Source: Artemisia argyi (lineage: Eukaryota > Streptophyta > Magnoliopsida > Asterales > Asteraceae). From it: DNA of 64,000 nucleotides. Made by a program: the position numbers and the translations under genes. Positions within the stretch are counted from its first letter, which is position 1. Every line of letters starts with the position of its first letter. The stretch spans positions 73,731,757 through 73,795,756 of the forward strand of contig CM060686.1 of assembly GCA_030686995.1 (NCBI GenBank). Reading direction: 5' to 3'. Shown here in pieces: positions 22,777 to 34,900 of the stretch. Below the pieces are notes generated by a model that saw only the letters and a program-made list of their open reading frames with translations, was not told the origin of the DNA and searched no databases.

Positions 22777-25756
22777 AGGGGTTGCTTCACATATCCTTGG
22801 TATATAATATTAACGCAAAAAGAAAATAGAAAAATATAAAATTACAAAAATACAAAAATATTCTTCTCTCGACATGTCTCTTGTATAATCGATATTATGT
22901 ACGTTTCTAAAAATGTCATTCAATAATGACACGGATTCATACATATGCTTGAGCAAGAGTTTTTCGGTTTCAAATAAAGTTCTTTTCAAAAACATGTCGT
23001 ATCTCAACAACATTCTTCAAAATTATGGCTTGTAGTCATTTAAGGCTACAACCCGGTCTTCAAAATTTTGGCTTGTAGTCATTTCAGGCTGCAACCCGCC
23101 CTTCAAAAATATGGTTTGCTATTACTTCAGATAGCAACCCGGTTTTCAAAAATGAGGAAAACACGTCGCCAAAAAGACGGTTATTCCTAGCAAAGGGTGC
23201 CGTTCATCCGGGCGTGAATTACTTTATATTCATGCACCCTCGATCTAATGTACGCTTCAGTGCATTATTTCTTGATAAAGAAGAGAAATCTTCTTTTTAT
23301 CGCCAAATACATTCCCTTCTATGATTTTTCCGGAAAGTGTTTGTGCAAAACTTGGTGGTACCATGAAATTTTGAATGAAAATCAAATTGAACTCAAAAGT
23401 TTGATAAAATTTTCACTCAATCGATGACGTTAATAGTTTATGAAAATATTTATGCTTTAACATCCGTCATTGATTGAGGGGGAGAGTGATTTATCAAAAT
23501 TTTATGTATCATCAAAACTCCCCACACTTTGTACAAAAGAACAGCAACAATCCAATTTGTGATGGTTATGTGTCAGTATGAGTAAATTTTCATAGAGTTT
23601 TCGTTAAAACTTCGAATCTTTTGCAAACTCTTCAACTCTGACACATGACAACCTCCCTCACAATTTGAGGGGGAGCAAGAAAAAGTTCCTTTTATCAGAA
23701 AATATTAAAAATTAACCGCATTTCTCTCCCAAAAGCTTTCTAACTTATTTAAATCAATTGAGATCAAAAATCTCGAAAGATTTGAAATTTTTTATCGGGG
23801 GAGAGAATGTGATTTAAATATGTAATCTGATATCAAATGTGATCTTTTCGACTCAATAATAGGCTCCCACATATGTGCTAAACAATTTCGAATTTCGATG
23901 CACATATTGAGGGGGAGCGAAAGGAGTTTGTGGAAGCAATACCTAAGACCAACCATTTACTTTAACGCACGAAGTTATAAGGATGGTTAAGGATTAGGTA
24001 TAAGTTCCCATGATCCACCAGAACTGGAAGGATCTTCCCAGGGACAATCCATAGATAGATTAGAAGTCCTTAGGAATGATTGAAAAAAGGAGTAAAGTGA
24101 GAAAGGGAAGAGTGCGGACTGAGATAGAGCTAGGACTAGAACAAACCCAACAAGGTTCTAGTGGTGAAGTCTCGGTAAGCACTGAAGGGGTTGAAGAATG
24201 AAAAAGAAATGAAAGTAGAAAGGGTGAAAACAAATAGCCCTCCAAATATTCAACCTTAGGGCAGAAACCGGGTTCAATTCATAATCTACTAGTGGTTACT
24301 AAAGTAACACTAGTATTGAAGACAAGACGTCATGGACCCAATGACGCACTGCACTAAACTTCCCAACCACTCAAGTTCTCTTAAAAGAACTTGTTTCATT
24401 CTCACGGGGAACTCTGTGCAATGTATCGACCGCTCATTGCGAGCTATGTTGATACCTAAAACAGGAGACGCCTCCCCAGTCTCCAGGAGTGGATCAAAAC
24501 GCACTATTGAGTCTAGAGCCAAAGAGATCATCCATAAATCTCGTTAGGACACATTCCAAATATGCTTATTGTTTCACACAATGTGGAAAATAAGATAAAA
24601 TATTTAGAGTCCTATGCATTATCCTTGTGGTATTGCCAGAACATCCGAGTGATATGAAAATATTCACAATGAAGATGGAAATCCTTCTAAAGTGAACATC
24701 ACTCAAGCTCTTGGTAGGTGACATGTGAGATCCATCTTGGATCAATGATCAAGTGAAAACTGGAAAGCAACAATGGTGCGATTCAAAATTGAATCAAACT
24801 TGTTCCAGGATATGGATTGACGGATATTTTTGCTAAAACCTCTCAATGCGCTCACCAACTAATCTTTCGAGCACATTGACTGTGTACAATATCTTTCAAA
24901 CAAAAGTATTTTTGATGGAAATGTGATTCTAAATACAAAACTCTCGTTGTGTCTCAAAAATGTTCATCATAGGACACACGAGTGATTTCTATAAATCTAT
25001 TTCTCATCAATCCGTGAATATTCATTCACCGATTCACTCTATCGTGCCGTCTGCTATGAGACGTTCCGGTATGACAACATGCTAAGTATGAAGATTCCAA
25101 AGTGGATTCTTTGGAAAACTCATTACTACAAGCTGGAAATTCCTGTCAAGGAGAGTCTTCTTTAAAAGAGATTCTACCTGATCACAGGTCGGTTTTCACA
25201 AAACCGGAGGGTAGTCTGTCCTCGAAGAACGAATGACAAAGCCATGTTCGTTCTCTATCTTTATTGCTAACTGTTTTATTTCAGGGACACATATAAAGAT
25301 GGCGTTGATGGCTCCAGTTTCCAGCTGAATCGGGTCAATCCATACCTCATGCTCACACATCCTCCACACTATCAATGAAGATAAGAGACTTGCTACAACA
25401 AAATGTTGAGAGACTTCTAACAACGTTTCCGCAACTCTGATGAAAAAAGTCTCCTGATTCACAAACTCCAATGCAACATCTCCAGATACAGAAGGGTGTG
25501 AGCATGATGGTCCTTTGTCACTACATCACATGAAGGCAATACAACTATAGATGAGCTTGGAGATTTACTTTGGCTGATGATCTCAAAGGAAGCTCAAAGA
25601 TCACATATCTCAAAGGAATCCAAATCACAAGTTCGCTTGCTTGAAGTACAAAGTGTGAAGAAAAGTGAAGAATCAGATCCTACGAGCTACAAATACTAAA
25701 GAATGCTTAAAGACCAAAGATCTTAATTTCAAAGGTGACCTCGCTTAGGGGGAGAT
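22777..25756 (+). other. 3' non-coding region of B with repeated polypurine motifs
   Basis: Nearly 3 kb without a supported gene. GAGGGGGAG-type purine tracts occur at 23476-23486, 23667-23679, 23796-23809 (CGGGGGAGAG) and 23909-23926, and the true tract, TTAGGGGGAGAT, at 25745-25756 touches the 3' LTR. Multiple polypurine-like tracts upstream of the 3' LTR are described for Sireviruses. A three-fold repeat of GGCTTGTAGTCATTT-like units with CTACAACCCG lies at about 23024-23145. Short open frames on either strand (for example 25471-25196) look incidental. Confidence 0.6.
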
Positions 25757-26106
25757 TGTTAGGAATACAAATATTCCTGTAAAAGTCTCGATCACCTAAT
25801 GATTGTAATAGCATTAAGTTAGCTCATAGTTAGTTTGTTTATTAATTAATTAGTATTAGTTTAAGTAATACCGTGGAAGAAGGACGGGTCTTCACCCACT
25901 GTATGCCTGATCCACAGCCCGGGAGTGGGCATTTTATTGTAAGTATAAATACCCCTCTCCACATGTGGAGAGGGTTGGACCTTCATTCAATCTTAATCTA
26001 ACATTCTCTTTTCTCTCAAGGTTCCACTCTCCTTCTTTTTCTTGTATCTCCAACGCCACACAAACCACAAAGGGAGTCATGTTTCCAACATAGTTAGTAT
26101 TCTACA
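25757..26106 (+). repeat. 3' LTR of element B
   Basis: 350 bp, same ends and length as the 5' LTR; 8 substitutions by eye, seven of them transitions. It is followed by the GTGTC target duplication. Confidence 0.95.
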
Positions 26107-26294
26107 GTGTCGGATAGCAAGGGGAACACATTGGCTCCTTGAGTGAGCTCAATAGTGTTTCGATAGCCTTGGTGGCTAGGACGGGAGTACTCTCCTAGGG
26201 TTCGGGGCCTAAGAGGTTGGTTTGCTAGTGGTGGGTTTTGTGGGCGGTTCTGTTGTGGTGGGTTGATGGGTTCAAAGATGTTACCACCTTCCAT
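26107..26294 (-). pseudogene. N-terminal codons of element A gag
   Basis: ATG at 26294 begins MEGGNIFEPINPPQQNRPQN; the frame reads through RTLGEYSRPSHQGYRNTIEL to VFPLLSD and then enters the B LTR. The frame resumes beyond B at 13614 with TIRLVQSGC, so B split this gene in codon SDT, and the GTGTC duplication accounts for the overlap. Confidence 0.85.
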
Positions 26295-26464
26295 GATGTC
26301 GGATGGTAAAGATTACGAACAAAGACACGAAGAAATAAGATAGACTAAAGAAAACCTAAAGATAAAAATAAAATCTTACTAGAAAGGAATCTAGTAAGTA
26401 GACCTAATAAAAATAAATCCTAACCTTGATAATAACTATTCCCCGGGCTGCGGAGCCAAAAAAT
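26295..26464 (-). other. Leader and primer-binding site of element A
   Basis: On the minus strand the LTR is followed by ATTTTTTGGCTCCGCAGCCC, then GGGGAA. This is a changed form of the TGGCGCCGnTGCCGGGGA primer site seen intact in elements D and E, which places A in the same Gypsy group. Confidence 0.75.
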
Positions 26465-27610
26465 TGATACGTGGGAATCGCACCAGGCTTTACCTCTTGA
26501 GGGATCTCGAGAAGCTTACAACCCCCACCAGGCAGTGTACCTGATCGTTGTAGTATAGTATAGTGACAAGTACCGGGGGATTGATCGTTCAACTCAGGAA
26601 TAGTGTCGCTAGGATTAGAAAGCCTAAAAACTAGGTCTAGAGGTGAGGGATGATTCTTTTTGTATTTTTATGTTTTTATAAAAGCAAATAAAATCTCGGG
26701 TTTTGGAAGAGTGGGCAGAATTAGTTGCTAATCAACTAACCCAATAACTAAAGATGCAATCAAAATAAAATAACATAATTGAAAATGAAGCTAATTAAAC
26801 TAGTGGTGTGAATAATGATAGGGAGAGTTGTGTTTACTTAGGTTTCATTACTCCCTAGATATCTTTTACAGGTTGATAGTTTGTTACAAATGCATGGATG
26901 ACAGGTCGTATTCCTTAATACTAGTCGTAGGGCCGTGTACAATATTCCCTAACTCTATAGGATCCTACTTCACTCCTATGACGACCCATTAGAAGCTCCT
27001 ATCATGGGATCATTAGGATTCTCCTACGCATTAAATACAACCAAAAATCATAGTACACCTCTGATCATGTTTCTTAATACGTTCAAGCATGTCACCAATG
27101 GAAGTCTGCCATTTTTCTTAAGCCTAACATCGAATACAATCATCCGTAACAACTATAAACAAACAATCAACCCATAATTAACATCTAGGTTTTACTACAT
27201 CTAAGCAAACACACAAGAGATCTAGCCAAGCATGTGAAATTTAAGACAAGTGTAAGATATATTCAAACAACACATAGACATATTGAATGAATTGAAAGAG
27301 TACTTATCTCAATTGAACATGAAAGGTTTCAAAGGGTAAAAACCCTTGAAAAAGCTGTAATATTCGGACTAGGGTTTCTCTCCAAAGTTACACCCTCATT
27401 GTTACTCTCTAATGAATGAAGGAAATTCTGACGCCGTCAACTCGCCGCCCATAATGAAATCGGATTGCCGAGATCCACTTTTGACGCCATCATGTGCAAT
27501 TCTCCTCTGGGCCATCACTCACATTTGGACCATGACGGCCTATGGTGATGCCGTCATGTCCCTAGTTCAAAACTCTTCTAGATCGTCACGGGCTTTATCC
27601 ACTTACACCT
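26465..27610 (-). mobile_element. 5' LTR of element A, part left of insertion D
   Basis: It begins TGATACGTGGGAATCGCACC and matches the solo LTR from 7606 onward with scattered substitutions. A deletion of roughly 55 bp near 27419 removes the first TGACGGCGTCA motif. The LTR is interrupted after CACCT at 27610 by element D and continues at 41588. Confidence 0.88.
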
Positions 27611-30600
27611 TGATTGATGCTAAACCACTAACTTATATTGACCAAAGAATGGTCAAACAAGTCAAATAGCCTAGATCAATGCTCCAGGTAATATAAGGTA
27701 TCACCGGGTCGTTAAATCCCGTTGAGGTGTGAAATGTAACTTTAGCGTGCTTTGTGATCGGGTGTTTATTCACAGAAAGGGTTTGTTGTGAGAATTATTT
27801 GGAGATTATTGATAGAAATACCTTAGGAAAGCTATGTGAATGATTACGGGAACTAAGGTTGAGAAGAAATCACTTAAAACTTAAAACATGTACGTTTGCC
27901 GAAATCGTGAACAAACGTACGAGGAATAAAAGTGAACAAAGTGATCTGAGAAGGCTACTGGTATGAAAATTTACTTTTTACAAACCTAATGATGATAGAA
28001 ACTTTTTGGAAATTTAAAACTAATTTTTACACTAATTTTATAATTACTATTAATTAAATACTAATTTTCTAATTACTTTTAATTAACTAAATTAACCTAA
28101 ATTATAAATAATTATGAAATTAACTTGGAAAAATAAAAATTAAACTTAGAAAAATCTAAAATACTATAAAACTAATTTTAGAAATGAAATTATATTTTTA
28201 AGACTATTTAATTAATTATTACTAATTATTAACTAATTATTAATTACTTTTTAATTATTTAAAATAACCTAAATTCTAATTAATTATTAAAATACACTAA
28301 AAAAGTGAAAATAAAATTTGGAAAAATTAAAAATAACTAAAAACTAATTTTAGAATTTAATTTATATTTTTCTGATTTACTAATTAATTATTATTAATTA
28401 TTAACTATTTAATAATTACTAAAAACTATTTTAAATTAAGAAAAGTACTAAATGATAAAAGAAAAATCTGAAAAAAATTACAGAAATTGTTTTTACACAC
28501 CAAAAGCCTAGGAAAATTGTAAAAATGGAAATTGCTTATTAATAAGCTGATGAATAAGCCAAATGTCTTAAATAGAAGCTATCACTTCTATTAAGTTGGG
28601 CTTATTTGAGATTTTCTTTTTCCAAACTGCTTATTACAAGTTTTTAGACAACTTTTGTGAAGTGACTTTGACTGTGGTCAAGGAAATAAGCACTTCAAGT
28701 GCTTAATCCCTTAACAGTTGACTTTTCTTGACCAAGAGTGGAAATAAGCCAAAATCAGCTTGTGTGGGGTCCACTTTGGTGAAAACAGATGTAACCAAGT
28801 ACAATGAACAAATTTAAACAAGTAGCACACAAATAAGCCGTTTAAATAAGCTACAACACCAAAATAAGCACTTGGTTTATTCGGTTCTGAGGCAGTCTGG
28901 GGACAGACTTGGGAGGTCAAACAAAGTGGGGTCCACTGGTCTACAGGTCAAACAAATGGTCAACCCTTAATCCCTGGTAGGAGGGGGTTGTATGGAACCA
29001 AGTTGGAGGTGTGGGACCCACTAGGTTAACCACAATCCACCACCAAAGGTGATGGGTGAGCTGAGGTCTGCTGAGACAGGGCAACTACTTTGCCCTGCAG
29101 GTCAGTTCCAAGGGCATTTTAGTCATTAAGAAAAATTCACAAAAATCAACCAAGCATGAAATTCAAAAGATCAGCTGATAGAGTCTACTCACAACAAATT
29201 TCAGACCTTAAATCCAAACACAAAAATCAATTTAATTCATGCCATTTTGGCAAAAATCTGAGATTGAACTTTTTGACTTTTTGACTTTTTGAGAAACTTT
29301 GAGATTTGACTTTTATGAACTTGTATTGTTGATTTAATGACTTAAAGTGTTATGATAAGCTGTATGAAAGCTAACTTAAGTAAAAACATCCACTTATGAA
29401 AAGACTTGATTGGGTTTGAGCTTGAAAAATCACCACAGTTAACTGTGGTGATTATTTTTAGTGATTTTGACTTTTGCAGTGTTTTGGAACAAAGCTATGG
29501 TTCCCTTGACCTATTATCCACCCAAACAACACTCTGAAACACAGATGTGCACAAATGAACAAGTAGAATAGCGTAAACAGATTACAACCAAACACTCCTA
29601 TAAAAACAATTATTGATGAGATTTTGATTCAGACAAACATAAAACACAAACAAATGATTACCACTTATCTAGTTACTAATATTTTTAGCATACAAAGCCT
29701 TCCAAGCTTGGCTGCCAAGTACCAATGACCAACTTATCCAACCTACTAACCTCCCATGAGGTCCCTAACCCACAGCCATCCTTGATTTACTGTGCTCCAA
29801 GCTTGTTTAACCATTGATCAACCATTTTTTATTTATTTTTGATTTTTCTTGATTATTTTTAATATTTATAAAAACTGAGTTAGGATGTTCACACAAGCTT
29901 AAAAAGCTTAAAGAAACTTGTTTTCTGAGTTTACATAAGCTTGTAAATGACTTGTATACACATTAGTAGCTTAACTTAATACTTGAGAATTTGAAAATGG
30001 AACTTGAAAATTGAAATTGAGAACTAAACTTTGAAACAGACTTTCATTGATAACAAAGATTACAATACATTAGAATAAACTGAAAAAACATTTAAAACTA
30101 AAAAATTACACACTCTATGCTCCAAGATGAGCTACAATATATAACGAGGCAAAAACTAGGGCCTAAGTCTTCCACATGGGTTCTTTTTGAATTCTGATAG
30201 TTCCAATAAACTTGCTCTGACCTCTTGACCAAATCCTAGCCATCCAATTGGCTTTTGATACATCCACACCCTTGATTAGAAAATTGGCGCCAAAACTTAT
30301 ACGGGGCATTATGAGTGGAACTGGTTGGGGTTGTTGTGGGGAGTTATTATGGTGGGAAAGTTTGGTGAGGAGCATTAATTGTGGGGGGGGGGGAAACTGG
30401 TGAAAAGGTGAGAGGAGGGGGAAAGGTCTCCCTGGTTTCATGCTTGGGTGTTGGGGGGGGGGGGGGAGGAGATGGTCAGCGGTGGAGTTTGACCGAAGGG
30501 TTTTTATTTTTAAAAAGAAGTTGGGCCGGATCATGTGGTGGGCTGGGTAATGGGTGGACTGGATGGGGTTTTGGTTTTGGGTTTTGATATTAAAAAAGGG

Positions 30601-31109
30601 TCCGGTTTGGTTGTAAGTTATCAAGGACCAATTTTGTAATTTCCTAAACTTCAAGGACTGAATTTGCACTTTTCCCAATTTGCTTCCAAGGACCAATATT
30701 GATATAATTCCAAAGTTCCAAAACCATTTTTCCATTTTTCAAATTTCAAAATTTCCCAGGGACCTATTTTGCCATTTTTGGATTTTCAGGGACTAAACAT
30801 GTAATTACGGAAAACTTGTGACCCAAGTGTAATATTTTGTGATTTTTGACTTTTAAAACCTTGGGTAGACTTTTCCTTTCAAAATAATTGCATAGGGACT
30901 AAAATTGACAAGTTTTGAAACTTAGGGGACTGAAACTGCCAATATTGCAAACTTTATACGTTTTTCCTTTGTTTTTGCACATTTTGCATTTAAAACACAT
31001 AAAACACAATCCCTGGGATAATTTAAGTATTTTGATATCTTTTTGATTGTTTTTGTGCGTTTTGGCAGTTTAAATATATCAAAAACGATGAGTGTTTGAG
31101 CACTCATCA
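27611..31109 (-). repeat. 3' LTR of element D
   Basis: 3499 bp. It contains a block at 28010-28510 that is almost entirely A/T with repeated TAATTATTA, a 26-bp palindrome, G-runs at about 30388-30396 and 30453-30466, and a terminal hairpin (GATGAGTG at 31087, CACTCATC at 31101). A 190-codon minus-strand open frame (30735-30163) is broken in the other LTR by G-run length and is not taken as a gene. The polypurine tract (AGTGTGGGGGAT on the minus strand) adjoins at 31110-31121. Confidence 0.92.
29428..29453. repeat. Perfect 26-bp palindrome in the D LTR
   Basis: The left half is AATCACCACAGTT and the right half is its exact reverse complement, with no spacer. The other LTR keeps it unchanged at 39843-39868. 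It could be a cruciform or RNA hairpin, or a dimeric protein site; the function is unknown. Confidence 0.8.
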
Positions 31110-31981
31110 ATCCCCCACACTAAACTATTGCAAGTCCTTAGCAATCTTTTTAGAAAACTTGATGGATTTGAAAAACTCTTTACCAAAAGCCATCACTTCT
31201 GGAGTAGCCAGGTGTAAGAACTGTGGCACACCTGATAGCCGTGTGATTTTGAGCAAACCACCAGCTTTCAACGGATTTGTTTAGTCTTTACCAAGAGCCG
31301 TTTGCTCCTGGACTAGCCAGCATCTTGATGGACCTAGTCAACATCTTGGTGAGCTGATTACCAATTATGGATTTTCCACTGCCTTTACCACAAGCCATAA
31401 TCTTGCGGGCTAGCCAACTCATTCACTTTATGGGATATGGGGAGCTGAGGAACCATACAATTTTGGGCAAATTGCAAGCCGCCAACGGATTTGAGTTATC
31501 TTTACCAAGAGCCGTTTGCTCCTGGATTAGCCAATCCTTTTGTCGGTTAGACCTGGCGGACTGATTACCACAAAAATTTTGAAATAAAGTGAAAAAATTT
31601 TGAAAATTTTGGCAAAAAACGGGGGTATTTAAAAGTATTTTGCGATAAAATTCGCTAGAATTCCCCCCCCCCCCCCCACACTTAGAAATGAATATTGTCC
31701 TCAATATTCAAAGTCCCGGCTATTATGCCGACATTTTGAACGTAAAAAGCCAAGATTTGAATCTAACTGCGGAAATACCAAATTTCACTTTATTTCTATA
31801 TATATACATCATTTTTTTTTTTTGAACTTATATACATATATACATTTTTTCAAACAGCGGGGGTTGGCCATTCCCCCATACTCGGTGGTAGAAAATAGAA
31901 AGAATCAGAGATACGGGTGAAAACCCGTATTGTGCTATTGTTTTTGTTCATCGAGTCGCTAGCTTGACTCGATCCCCGAAT
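31110..31981 (-). other. 3' non-coding region of element D
   Basis: It holds four diverged copies of a unit of about 105 bp, each with TTTACCAnnAGCC and a following CTGGnnTAGCCA phrase, at about 31176, 31286, 31383 and 31499. A run of 15 C lies near 31664-31678, beside a minus-strand TTGAGGACAA motif (about 31690). On the minus strand this gives TAAGTGTGGGG, a second polypurine-like tract far inside the element. Confidence 0.6.
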
Positions 31982-34900
31982 TCAATTGTCCTTGGGGAAA
32001 GTTTGGAGATCCGGGACAACCATGGATGGTATGTCCTCTCCAAAGTAGTACTTTAACCGATGTCCATTCACTTTGAAATTTGGACCGTCACTTTGAGATA
32101 ATTCGACGGTGCCATAAGGATAAACCTTAGCGATAGTGAATGGACCAGTCCATCGGGTTTTGAGCTTTCCCGAGAAGATCTTGAGTCTAGAATTGAAAAG
32201 AAGGACTCGATCACCAACGTTGAAAACACGGTTTTTGATTTTTGAGTCATGAATCTTCTTTGTCTTTTCTTTGTAGATCAAAGAGTTCTCGTAAGCTTGA
32301 TCACGAAGTTCGTTTAATTCATTTAGTTGAACTTTTCTATGATCACCCGCCGTTTTGAGGTCGAAATTGGCATGCTTGAGGGCCCAATAGGCCTTGTGCT
32401 CAAGCTCGATCGGAAGATGGCACGCTTTCCCGTACACAAGTTTATAAGGCGTACACCCAATGGGTGTTTTGTAAGCCGTACGGAAAGCCCAAAGTGCATC
32501 ATCTAATTTGTCCGACCACGATGTACGATTCTCACCTACAGTTCTTTCCAAGATTCTTTTAATGCCCCGATTGGAAACTTCGACTTGTCCACTCGTTTGA
32601 GGGTGGTACGCAGTAGAAATACGGTGAGTTACACCGTACTTTTGCATGACTTTGTCGAATTTGTCATTACAGAAGTGCGTACCACGATCACTAATAATAG
32701 CACGTGGAGTTCCAAATCGGGCAAAAAGAGCTTTTAAAAATTTCACAACTACTCGGGCATCATTTGTGGGTAAAGCTTTCGCTTCAACCCATTTTGACAA
32801 ATAGTCAACTGCCACGAGTATGTATTTGTTTCCGTGAGAGGATGGAAATGGCCCCATAAAGTCGATGCCCCAGATATCAAAGATTTCACAAACTTGAATT
32901 GCATTCTGAGGCATTTCATTCTTTTGTGAAATATTCCCGTGACGTTGACAAGCATCACAGGATTTGATCAAATCCTGGGCATCCTTGTAGATCGAGGGCC
33001 AATAGAAGCCGGAATCAAACACCTTTTTGGCGGTGTAGTTGGGATTGTGGTGGCCCCCCGTGGGACCAGCATGGCAAGCCTTTAAAATTTCCGAGGCTTC
33101 CTGACCATACACACACCGCCGGATGACTTGATCCGCGCATATCTTGAACAAGTAGGGGTCGTCCCAAAAGTAATGTTTTACATCTTTGAAAAATTTATTT
33201 TTTTGTTGGGATGACATCCCTTTCACAATGAAGTTACCCGCAAGATAGTTTGCAAAGTCGGCAAACCATGGGGTAATCGAGTCTCCACGAAATGAAACCA
33301 CATTGAGGGTTTCGAGAGGAAATGTTTCATTTATTTCCTTTTTCTCGAAAGCATTTTGGTGAGGGTTTTCAAGACGGGAGAGATGATCAGCAGCTAGGTT
33401 ATCAACTCCTTTTTTATCACGAATGATGATATCAAATTCCTGAAGGAGGAGAACCCAACGGAGGAGTCTTGGCTTTGCATCTTGTTTTGCAAATAGATAC
33501 TTCAAAGCCGAATGATCCGTATACACTATGCTTTTAGTCAGAATCAAATATGGCCGGAATTTTTCAAAAGCATACACCACAGCTAATAATTCTTTTTCAG
33601 TGGTGGTGTAATGACTTTGAGCCTCGGTCATAGTCTTGCTGGCATAGTGTATAGGCTGAAAATGTTTTGTTTTGCGTTGCCCCAAGACTGCCCCTATAGC
33701 ATAATCACTAGCATCACACATGAGCTCGAAGGGCAAGTCCCAATCGGGGGCAACAAGAATCGGCGCCTCGGTAAGCCTTTTCTTTAATGTTTCAAAGGCT
33801 TCGATGCACTCAGGGGAGAAGATAAAAGGAGCATCCTTCTCGAGGAGATGGGTCATAGGCCAGGCGATTTTAGAAAAATCTTGAATAAACCTACGATAGA
33901 AACCGGCGTGACCCAAAAAGCTCCTAACACCTTTCACAGTCGTGGGATGAGGCAATTTTGCAATGACGTCCACTTTGGCTCTGTCAACCTCAATCCCGTT
34001 CTTTGAAATTTTATGGCCGAGGACAATGCCCTCTTTGACCATAAAGTGACTCTTCTCCCAATTTAGACATAACTTTGTGTCTTCACAACATTTTAGCATG
34101 CTGTCTAAATAGGAGAGACATGATTGGAACGAATTCCCAATGATAGAAAAATCGTCCATGAAGGCCTCCATACTTTTCCCGATCATGTCGGAAAAAATGG
34201 CCATCATACATCTTTGAAACGTGCCCGGAGCATTACATAGGCCAAATGGCATACGTTTATATGCGAAAGTTCCATAGGGGCACGTAAAAGTGGTCTTTTC
34301 TTGGTCGTGCGGGTCAATGGGAATCTGAAAGTAACCCGAGAAACTATCGAGGAAGCAATAGTACTCATTCCCCGCTAATCTCTTGAGCATCTGATCCATA
34401 AAGGGCAGAGGAAAATGATCCTTATGGGTGGCGTCATTCAATTTACGATAATCAATGCAGACGCGCCAACCCGTAACCAAACGAGTTGGAATTAACTCAT
34501 TTTCCTCATTTGTGACAACAGTAATGCCACCCTTTTTTGGAACACAATGAACTGGGCTGACCCAAGGACTGTCCGAGATAGGGTAAGTCAATCCGGCATC
34601 AAGAAGTTTTAAAACCTCTTGTTTGACAACCTCGTGAATTTTTGGATTCACCCTTCTTTGATGTTGGACCGCAGGTTTGAAGTCATCCTCCATTAATATC
34701 TTGTGAGTACAAAACTCAGGGTCGATGCCCTTGATGTCGGAGAGACGCCAAGCAATTGCTCGTTTATGAGACTTCAAAACCTGTATAAGAGCAGCCTTTT
34801 CCTCAACACTTAAGTCTTTAGCAATTATGACGGGCAATTTATCATCACCCTCCAGAAATGCATATTCAAGATGAGGCGGCAAGTTCTTAAGTTCAACCGT

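Larger units (their letters stand above)
13615..26106 (+). mobile_element. Element B: Sirevirus-like Ty1/Copia retrotransposon, 12.5 kb
   Basis: Complete structure: two 350-bp LTRs (TGTTAGG...CTACA), a tRNA-iMet primer site, gag, a long spacer, protease, integrase, reverse transcriptase, RNase H, a 3-kb 3' non-coding region and a polypurine tract. GTGTC target duplications lie at 13610-13614 and 26107-26111, inside the gag of element A. By eye the LTRs differ at 8 of 350 positions, so the insertion is fairly recent. The order PR-IN-RT-RH shows Copia; the large size, long gag spacer and repeated polypurine-like motifs point to the Sirevirus lineage. The coding region has six in-frame stops, three frameshifts and a lost integrase residue, so the copy is not autonomous. 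Confidence 0.93.

Noticed and set aside
25196..25471. 91-codon minus-strand frame in the B 3' region, as a captured gene or env-like gene
   Set aside because: No signal peptide, membrane segment or known domain is evident, and it is antisense to the element.
30163..30735. 190-codon open frame in the D 3' LTR
   Set aside because: The matching stretch in the 5' LTR is broken by G-run length changes, and no known LTR protein fits.
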